A stretch of DNA of 64,000 nt from Myoxocephalus aenaeus. Its lineage: Eukaryota; Chordata; Actinopteri; Perciformes; Cottidae. This document shows positions 56,596-64,000 of this stretch, in pieces. Location: the NCBI GenBank assembly GCA_038501785.1, contig JBAMJR010000160.1, forward strand, positions 672,501-736,500. The letters run 5' to 3'. Both the position numbers and the translations under genes were made by a program. Position 1 is the stretch's first letter. The number at the start of each line of letters is the position of its first letter. The notes under the pieces are model-generated. The model was given only the letters and a program-made list of their open reading frames with translations. It made no database searches and was not told the origin of the DNA.

Positions 56596-56683
56596 GGCAG
56601 CTGCCTGTGTTTGAGAGAGTGTTGCCGCAACTTGCTTAAGGTCCTGGAAGGTATATATATAATATGTGACAACACATTAAGGC

Positions 56684-56745
56684 AGGGATAGCCAACACGG
56701 TACCTGCGGGCCCGCAGGGACCACGTGAGTCACCCGCAAGGTAAA
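56684..56745 (+). mobile_element. hAT-like terminus
   Basis: CAGGGATAGCCAACACGGTA then CCTGCGGGCCCGCAGGGACC, resembling the 'CAGGGAT-GCCAAC ... GCGGGCCCGC' end of fish hAT elements. The opposite end was not found, so element length is unknown. Confidence 0.35.
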
Positions 56746-57606
56746 GTAAAAGTAAAAAAAAAAAAAATGACAATATTTAATATAACATTTAAAAACAAAA
56801 ACAAAATTCGGTATATATGAACTCTGACCATTTCTGAAGTCAATGTTCAATATTGCGCACATGTCAAACCACTGACTAAACAAACTAAACGGCCATATGT
56901 TATTGATCGGCGATCACTTGTAAAGCCTAACAGTTGTCTGCAGGGTCAGCGGAGCACTTTCTCCAAGAGATTCCTCACGCTCCGCTGAAACAAGGACCAT
57001 TACAGAAAAACATTCCTGCCTATGGCAATACGACTTTACAAGTCACCGCTTGCTAGATCCTCTGTGGATTAATTCATCACTATACATACTTTGCACTTTG
57101 CATTTTGCACTACCTATTGTTTACATTTAATTTGCGTAATTAACAAATACACTCTGTGGCTGTAAATATATTTCATTCCAGTTAGTTGTATTCTATTCTT
57201 TTGTGTATGAAAGAGCCACAAGTATGTTTTTTGTTTAATTAATATTTCAAGAGTGTTTATAATTTAATATTTCAGAATTAGGCTCGCAGTTTAGGAACTA
57301 CATATAAAATATATTGAAAGATGTTTATATTAACAATGGATGCTCGAGCCAAGGGATATAATGACGTCATGATGGCAGCAGGTGTAAGCAAGAGTTGCAT
57401 TAGGCATGAGAGCACACAGTTCTTTTACCGTATAACCGCATGACCGTATGATCATTTATTAGTTTGTGTGTATAATGTTAGTGTTTTTTGCTGCACAAAA
57501 TAAAACGAAGAAAAAGGAAAGTCTGCTGTCATTCGCGTGAGAAGACTCAATGTGTCGCAGCTCTTTAGCGGCTTAACAAAAACACGCCGACGGAACGCCG
57601 CTGCAG

Positions 57607-57621
57607 TATATATATATATAT

Positions 57622-57690
<69 letters not shown>
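57607..57690. repeat. (TA)n microsatellite
   Basis: About 84 bp of TA with a CACACA interruption near 57624, followed by CACACACACA. Confidence 0.97.
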
Positions 57691-57701
<11 letters not shown>

Positions 57702-57719
57702 GTCTATATTTTACTTTTA

Positions 57720-57866
57720 TTTTATTTGTATATATCTTTCATCCCTGTTGCTTCCTTATATATTCATCTTTTATCTTGTGTGTTTATTTGTATCTTAAAG
57801 TTGTACGGCGCTACTATGACAAGAAATTTCCCCTTGGGGATTAATAAAGTATATATCCATCCATCC
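57720..57866 (+). repeat. LINE 3' end with (CCAT)n tail
   Basis: TGTACGGCGCTACTATGACA, AGAAATTTCCCCTTGGGGATT, AATAAAGT, then TATATCCATCCATCCATCTA. 'AATTTCCCCTTGGGGATTAATAAAG' followed by simple units is the 3' end of a fish non-LTR retroposon. No coding part remains. Confidence 0.6.
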
Positions 57867-58654
57867 ATCTATTTGCAGGTCAAGACAAAGAGCCTGCGGA
57901 GCTTCATAAATGACGTTTCTGACTTCTGGCATATCGAGGCTCTGGAAATATTCTTCCAAAAGCCTGAAAAACACTGCAGTGACAAAGCCTGCACACTTTG
58001 TGGTTGTCATTAAAACTAAATATTAGTTATTTTTTCTAACAAAGTGAGAACACTTTCTTTTTCCTACCATCAGTCGTGGAAATTGTTAATAATTATTGTG
58101 AGGAATAATTAACATTGATATGTGATCAGACAGTCACTTCACATATATTATTATTAATAAAAGGTGATCTGTGCAACTTTGTTGTTCAGGAAGTTTGTAT
58201 CAAACAAGTAGCCCTTCGTATTATTTTGTACCCTTGAAGTAGCTCTTCAAGTGTAAAAATATTGTTTATATAAATGTAAAAATATATGTAAGCAAATTGT
58301 TCTGTTACTATGACATTAATCCATTTAATTTAGGGTTAAGAAACCCACATTACTCTATGAAAGATCAAACTTAAAACAGAAGAAAATAACAAAGACAACG
58401 ATTATACGCACGTTATTATGGGGCAGTGGTTCTGAACTGCTTAAGCTAATATTAAATAAATTAAAAAGTCGGGAATGAAGCGAACTATCACAAATAGTCC
58501 GGCGTGTAAACTCACGCAAGTAAAGCGTGTTGTGAACGCAGTATTGAGGAGTGTGAGTACGGCACTATGCTGCATTAAAAATTCCCTTCAAAATAAAAGA
58601 CCCGTGACTCACTGAAAACGGGTCTGACACAAGTGCTCTACGAGGTGCGCCACG

Positions 58655-58975
58655 ATTTAAAAACTAGTGGCAACTGCTCCGGCACGGCAGCTCGCGGCTC
58701 CCGGCAGGTCCCGAAATGCCGCGGCATGTCCAGAGAGCCACAGCAGGTGCGGCTCGCGGCAGGTCCCGAAATGCCGCGGCATGTCCAGAGAGCCACAGCA
58801 GGTGCGGCTCGCAGCTCCCGGCAGGTCTCGAAATGCCGCGGCATGTCCAGAGAGCCACAGCAGGTGCGGCTCGCGGCTCCCGGCAGGACCCGAAATGCCG
58901 CGGCATGTCCAGAGATGCCACAGCAGGCGCAGCATGTGCCAGTACCGATTTGAGCTTGCCCTCTCTCGGACGCTG
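58655..58975 (-). repeat. GC-rich minisatellite, right arm (inverted)
   Basis: On the minus strand it reads, from the outside, GCAAGCTCAAATCGGTACTG, GTGGCATCTCTGGACATGCC, then four 55-62-bp units with GGACATGCCGCGGCATTTCG and CCGCACCTGCTGTGGCTCTC, and ends GTTGCCACTAGTTTTTAAATC. Edge and repeat order match the left arm (56130-56595). The 21-bp sub-repeat expansion is not present here. Confidence 0.88.
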
Positions 58976-59861
58976 AGTGACGTGTGGCAGCTTTGCATTC
59001 TGGCCCACGGAAGAGACACTTTTTGAATGTTCAATTATTTTCAGATGATTACTCCTCAAACTGGTAGAATGGATATCCGCACATTTTAAATCTATGCAGA
59101 GGACACTTCATTGAGGATTATTCTTTTAAGCCGCAGCCCTTTGCCTGTGTAATGTTGGGTTTCTTGAAAAGTAGTGATGCAATGTACAGCACTACTGTCA
59201 CATATTTATTGCATTTTAGGTTGCTAATAATTTTAATACCTGCATCTGTTTGATACAGACTTTAGTTTTGGTTAATGAGCAACTTGTTTCACTTGTAGAT
59301 GCCGGCTTCTACACAGCAGGGGGCACTGCAGAGAGGGATTCTTTTGGGAACTCTTTGTATATTGTCGGGCTGAGAACTGAGTTGTTTGATACATAGTTAT
59401 TATTGAGGGGAGTTGCTGTGTTGTTATGCGTTAGTGTTCCAAGTTATTTTGAAGCTGTTCGTCCCACTACCTCTCCAGCCAACACACCTTAACAATAATA
59501 GTGTCTTTACTGTAGGGAGATGACAGACTCTCAACTACAAATATACTCCTCTCTGTAGGAAGGTTCTCAAATTTACATTTGTTGGTGGCATTGAAATAAA
59601 GCAATGTTGATTCCTTTTTTTTCTGACAAAATAATCAAAAAGAACTGATAAGAGTGTTGATAGTAGTAGTAGCAGCGATATAATCCTAACAACCCATCTC
59701 CAGTGAAGACCCATCCCCAGTGCCGGAACTGATACGTGTCCTCACAATGTCATTAACACGTACACATGATCACATGATCTTACAAGACACACGTTGATAT
59801 GTAGCAACACGCTCGACTCATCACAATGCCCACAACCATTCACACATGTCTTTGCGTAACC

Positions 59862-59893
<32 letters not shown>

Positions 59894-60696
59894 TCAAAAT
59901 GAATATTCTAAACCCTGCAGTGTTTGTTTGTCTCGCTGGGGTGTCTTTGTCTCCCGGCCTTCGTGAGTCGTGACGAGGTGAGGAACCTCACAATGGGCCG
60001 ATAATTAGCTGAACCTCACAGTGGTATGTGGGTTGAACTGCCGCGAATCAAATCGACAGCACAATCAGCAGGTATTCTGTTCAGAAATAAAAATGGATGA
60101 GGAAATGTGATTATTTATTTTTTTTGGTGGGGAACGAGGAGGATAAAAACAAAGATGGGTGAGGGAAAAGTGATGAATGATGGGCAAGGAGAAGAAGAGG
60201 TGAGCAGGAAGAGAGGAGAGAAAAAAGAAAGAAAGAGTCCCGATGATTTGAGAAGGGAGGGAAGAGAGCAGAGGAAGAGAGAAGAGAAAGCAGGTCGAGC
60301 TAGAGAACAATTAAACATTAAAAGGGCATTTATAAGAATGACACCGAGACAACATTAAAAGAGCATTTACATACCTGAAGAGTAGAGAGAGAGAGGGCTC
60401 TTGACATTAAAAGAACATTAACATTTCCATGCACTGGCAAAGAGAAGAGAAGGAAAAGACATGAAACAAATATACAGAGGGTGAAAAGAGAGAGAGAGAG
60501 CGGCAAATACAACACAATGTGTAGAGATTTAAAAAAAAAGCTTTAACATTCCCCAATCACTGTTGAAGAGGAGAGAGAGATGAGAGAAAAATGGAAATTA
60601 AATGGTCAACAGCTGAATAATTGCTAATGATGACAGATTAAGAGAATGGGAAAACGCCAATGCAGCAGATATACTCTAGTAACCCCGATGCAGCGA
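58976..60696. other. Unassigned; (CA)n and GA-rich tract
   Basis: (AC)n at 59863-59892 and purine-rich sequence at 60130-60520. No gene recognised. Confidence 0.5.
59314..59330 (+). promoter_or_regulatory. CTCF-like motif
   Basis: CAGCAGGGGGCACTGCA closely matches the vertebrate CTCF core (CCAGCAGGGGGCGCTG), with A at the usual G/A position. A single motif match is not proof of binding. Confidence 0.35.
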
Positions 60697-60830
60697 GAGT
60701 AGTAAATTTGTGGTACGTCTGGGGGGTAGAGGGGCACTTCCGGTGGTGGGGGGGCATTTCCTGTCTAGAAACCGGAAGTTACGTCATTTTCAACCGGAAG
60801 TCAAAAATAATTACCATAAAAACAGGAAGT
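60697..60830. repeat. Dispersed repeat, copy 2 (GGGGCACTTCCGG type)
   Basis: Second copy of the 9375-9475 sequence: GGGTAGAGGGGCACTTCCGG, TTTCCTGTCTAGAAACCGGAA, GTTACGTCATTTTCAA and AATTACCATAAAAA. It carries an extra CCGGAAGTCAAAAAT. CGTCATTTCA/ACCGGAAGT-like phrases continue to about 61010 (ACGTCATTTCAGCATGAAAC, TCATTTCATCCGGAAGTTGG), which copy 1 lacks. Confidence 0.7.
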
Positions 60831-61015
60831 AGGAGTGTTTTTAAAAATTAGCATATGTGGGGGAGGGTGTAAATGTAGCATTAGCATAGTGCGGTGTGTT
60901 TTAAAAATATGTAGCGCCATTTTATGACGGGAAAACAGTAACAGAGTCATTTCAACAGGAAACAACGTCATTTCAGCATGAAACAGCATCATTTCATCCG
61001 GAAGTTGGAAGAAGA

Positions 61016-61134
61016 AGAAAAAAAATAAAAGATAAGCAAGATATACAATATATCTATATATATATCTATATATATATATATCTATATATATATATATATA
61101 TATTGTATATCTTGCTTATCTTTTATTTTTTTCT
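61016..61134. repeat. Inverted repeat around a TA core
   Basis: The left arm (AATAAAAGATAAGCAAGATA, TACAATATAT) and right arm (ATATATTGTA, TATCTTGCTTATCTTTTATT) pair over about 36 bp with a one-base difference in the A/T run. The core of about 45 bp is itself TATA/TATC repeat. Confidence 0.92.
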
Positions 61135-61143
61135 CTTAATCTG

Positions 61144-61144
<1 letters not shown>

Positions 61145-61210
<66 letters not shown>
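61145..61210. repeat. (TA)n microsatellite
   Basis: About 66 bp of TA immediately before the repeat region. Confidence 0.97.
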
Positions 61211-61212
<2 letters not shown>

Positions 61213-61797
61213 TTTGCTGGTGTTATGATATTCATACAAATAGAGGATACAAGTAAGCCGATATTCTGATATTTATAAAAAAAACTGATGCTAGTAAGCA
61301 GTGGTCTGACATTAATTAAACAACTATAGGGCTGTAAGTTAACCGATGGTATGATATACATACTATAGAGCTGTATGTTAGCCAGTGTTCTGATACTTAT
61401 AAAAATAAAAAATAAATGAGAATATAGTGACCTGATGTTCTGATATTCATACAAACCAAGGCTATAAGTCAGCAGATGTTTTGATAATTGTAGAGTTCTG
61501 TAGAATTATACAAGTTTAGGTTATTTTGTCAAAATTTGACTTGTACATGTATATAATGATGTCTATGTGTACAATAATATACTTAAGATGGACTATTGTT
61601 TATCAGGTATGCATGGAATGAGCACAGAGGCACTAGTCTGCTGTGGGTCACATTCATTTGCACACAGTGATGAGGACTGAGGTTTTACAAAGGAACATTT
61701 GGTTTTAAGATCAAAGGGGGGTGGACCACCTGTGGTCTGGTCTGGTCTGGGAGGGGACGGGGGGTGGGGATCTCCCTCCCAAAAAAAAAAAAAAGGG
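61211..61797. repeat. Degenerate subunits leading into the higher-order repeat
   Basis: About 45-55-bp subunits of the form (T)GTTCTGATAT(T)CATACAAA...GCT(A/G)TAAGTTAGC, at least six diverged copies between 61211 and 61500. After that comes non-repeated sequence with GGTCTGGTCTGGTCTGGGAG at about 61736 and a poly-A at 61780. Confidence 0.7.
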
Positions 61798-63012
61798 ACA
61801 GGAGGAGGATTCGATTTGCATATGAACCAGCAAAGGTGAAGGGGGGGTTCTGTGGGAAGATGACATGGACTGTAATAAAATGATCAACCGTGGTAACATA
61901 TAGAACTGAATAAAACTTCCTTATAGGTAAAATGTTTGTTAGTAAAACATAGTCATAAAAACGGATGCCATGTAAGAGTAGGATTGTAAGCCGCAGTTTG
62001 GATATTTATACAAAAATCCATCTCTAAGTTAGACAGGCCGCTGACGTTTAATACAAACGAAGACTGTAAATTAGATGGTTTTCTGATATTAACACAGGTC
62101 ATGGCTGTAAGGTAGCCAGTGTTCTGATATTAACACAGGCCATAGCTGTACGTTAGCAGCTGTTCTGATATTAAAACAAACCATGGCTATATGATAGCTG
62201 GTGTTATGATATTAACACCGACCATAGCGTTTTGTTTTTTTTATGCTATCAAATAAGTTTTCATAAAATCCATGACTGAACCCATTTAATCAATGAACTT
62301 CCTTTCAAACCATGTTTATTCCTAAAAAGAAACCAAGGATAATATTTGTGTAGACCTAAAGTATACTTAATGAATAACTATATTAGTATAAACTATCAAC
62401 AAACCATGAACATGCTTATTAACTAGAGTAGTCTTCTTGTTTTATTATAATTGAATGATAGATACATATGTATATGTAACGAGCTCCAAGTATTTAAAGT
62501 TGAGACTTCTGAGGGGACAAAGGGGTCTGAAAGAGGACAGCAATAGGGCACAGAACCCTGTAAGGTATACAAAAGTTCCCCAGGACTTGAACTGAGACTA
62601 CAGATGTTATGGTGTTATAAGTACACAGGGGGCTGACATTAATTAAAAGTAATTAAAAAAACTACAGGGCTGTAAGTTAGTCAGTGTTCTGATATCATAC
62701 AAACTATAGAGCTGTATGGTAGACAGTGTTCTGATACTTATACAAACTGAGAATATGGTTAGCTGGTGTTCTGATATTCATACAAACCGATGCTACAAGT
62801 AACAGCAGGTCTCTTAGCCACAGTTCTGTCATTTTATACAACAATCCATCTCTAAGTTAAACAGTCCTCTGATGTTTAATACAAACCATGGCTATAAACT
62901 AGCTGGTGTTATGATATTAAAACAACCCATGGCAATAAGTTAGCAGGTGTTCTGATATTAACACAGACCATAGTTATATGTTAGCTGGTGTTCTGATATT
63001 AACTTAGGCCAA
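61798..63012. repeat. Higher-order repeat unit, copy 1 (1,215 bp)
   Basis: Landmarks TTTGCATATGAA (61815), AAGTTAGACAGGCCGCTGAC (62027), GAACTTCCTTTCAAACCATG and GGGGACAAAGGGGTCTGAAA (62512) recur 1,212-1,215 bp later with few changes. Inside are repeated CTGATATTAACACAGGCCAT-type subunits of about 45 bp, in two clusters (62085-62225 and 62690-63010) separated by unique sequence. No coding potential. Confidence 0.9.
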
Positions 63013-64000
63013 GGAGGAGGAGGATTTGATTTGCATATGAATCAGCAAAGGTGAAGGGGGGGTTCTGTGGGAAGATGACGTGGACTGTAATAAAATGATC
63101 AACAGTTGTAACATATAGAACTGAATAAAAATTCCTTCTAGGTAAAATGTTTGTTAGTAAAACATAGTCATAAAAACGGATGCCATGTAAGAGTATGCTT
63201 GTAAGCCGCAGTTTGGATATTTATACAAAAATCCATCTCTAAGTTAGACAGGCCGCTGACGTTTAATACAAACCAAGACTGTAAATTAGATGGTTTTCTG
63301 ATATTAACACAGGTCATGGCTGTAAGGTAGCCAGTGTTCTGATATTAACACAGGCCATAGCTGTACGTTAGCAGCTGTTCTGATATTAAAACAAACCATG
63401 GCTATATGTTAGCTGGTGTTATGATATTAACACCGACCATAGCGTTTTTTTTTATGCTATCAAATAAGTTTTCATAAAATCCATGACTGAACCCATTTAA
63501 TCAATGAACTTCCTTTCAAACCATGTTTATTCCTAAAAAGAAACCAAGGATAATATTTTGTGTAGACCTAAAGTATACTTAACGAATAACTATATTAGTA
63601 TAAACTATCAACAAACCATGAACTTGCTTATTAACTAGAGTAGTCTTCTTGTTTTATTATAATTGAATGATAGATACATATGTATATGTAAGGAGCTCCA
63701 AGTATTTAAAGTTGAGACTTCTGAGGGGACAAAGGGGTCTGAAAGAGGACAGCAATAGTGCACATAACCCTGTAAGGTATACAAAAGTTCCCCAGGACTT
63801 GAACTGAGACTACAGATGTTATGGTGTTATAAGTACACAGGGGGCTGACATTAATTAAAAGTAATTAAAAAAACTATAGGGCTGTAAGTTAGTCAGTGTT
63901 CTGATATCATACAAACTATAGAGCTGTATGGTAGACAGTGTTCTGATACTTATACAAACTGAGAATATGGTTAGCTGGTGTTCTGATATTCATACAAACC
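63013..64000. repeat. Higher-order repeat unit, copy 2 (cut by window end)
   Basis: Starts AAGGAGGAGGAGGATTTGAT and follows copy 1 almost base for base, with scattered substitutions and one- to two-base length changes. It stops at the window edge inside the second subunit cluster, so further copies may follow. Confidence 0.9.

Larger units (their letters stand above)
56596..58654. other. Interior between the minisatellite arms
   Basis: AT-rich, in sharp contrast to the arms. It holds a hAT-like terminus at 56684, a long (TA)n at 57607-57690 and a LINE tail at 57800-57866. No transposase recognised. The minus-strand and plus-strand frames near 57537-58013 end in SFINDVSDFWHIEALEIFF and a Cys-rich C-terminus (CSDKACTLCGC) that I cannot assign. 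Confidence 0.4.

Noticed and set aside
55619..56614. 331-codon plus-strand ORF and several 100-164-codon frames on both strands
   Set aside because: The second half is minisatellite whose 21-bp unit keeps several frames open at once. The first half has no domain, no splice context and no neighbouring support.
58428..58450. CAGTGGTTCTGAACTG as a hAT terminus
   Set aside because: Resembles the CAGTGGTTCTCAAC end, but no partner end or target duplication lies nearby and the match is short.
58633..59059. Overlapping 86-131-codon frames on both strands
   Set aside because: Same minisatellite in the other orientation; open frames arise from GC-rich repeat units lacking stop codons.

Overview
The window looks like a piece of a teleost fish nuclear chromosome. 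The evidence is low coding density, spliced-type exons with GT/AG borders, abundant CA/GA/TA microsatellites, and a repeat set typical of ray-finned fish: a Rex3/RTE-type LINE, L1-, L2/CR1- and other non-LTR LINE fragments, tRNA-derived SINEs, Tc1/mariner, hAT, PIF/Harbinger-like and piggyBac-like DNA transposons, and a Ty3/gypsy-type LTR with gag remnant. I see no bacterial-style operon, CRISPR array, rRNA, tRNA gene or phage. No complete host protein-coding gene could be supported. The species is not identifiable by eye.

Layout. 0-5.8 kb: unique-looking sequence with an L1-type LINE fragment (2.1-2.5 kb). 5.8-11.6 kb: a 274-bp foldback element, a possible solo LTR, a LINE 3' tail, a piggyBac-like end with a transposase first exon, and a copy of a dispersed repeat (family 'A/B/C'). 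12.27-13.88 kb: a 1.6-kb Harbinger-like element that is almost one large palindrome. 17.4-19.1 kb: a decayed hAT transposase pseudogene. 21.6-23.1 kb: a family A/B/C repeat split by a 1.1-kb Harbinger-like element with 25-bp perfect terminal repeats. 24.28-26.06 kb: three DNA transposons nested inside one another, each with its own terminal repeats and target duplication. 28.5-29.6 kb: two long hairpins and a tandem array. 29.8-32.2 kb: a LINE reverse-transcriptase remnant interrupted by hAT and SINE debris.

32.6-35.7 kb: the best candidate host transcription unit, a chain of five putative exons with consensus splice sites and almost no open reading frame, probably lncRNA-like. An intron holds a foldback element with perfect 40-bp arms. 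35.9-36.5 kb: a 180-bp tandem repeat. 40.9-42.1 kb: a 5'-truncated Rex3-type LINE with an intact 315-codon C-terminal ORF. 42.9-43.4 kb: a small hAT-type element. 43.5-46.2 kb: a decayed multi-exon gene resembling the teleost SAMD3-like family. 46.5-48.1 kb: a dead Tc1 element carrying a SINE. 49.7-52.5 kb: L2 LINE, gypsy LTR plus gag, and another family A/B/C copy. 56.1-59.0 kb: two GC-rich minisatellite blocks in opposite orientation, possibly the arms of one large foldback element. 61.2-64.0 kb: a higher-order tandem repeat (about 1,215-bp unit built from about 45-bp subunits) that runs off the window.

The parts do not form a pathway. The story is layered transposon insertion and local duplication, so insertion order can be read in several places. 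Three tandem arrays (29, 36 and 49 kb) each sit beside a CACTGTAAAA-type terminus. All element assignments are by eye from protein motifs, terminal repeats and target duplications; no database search was possible.
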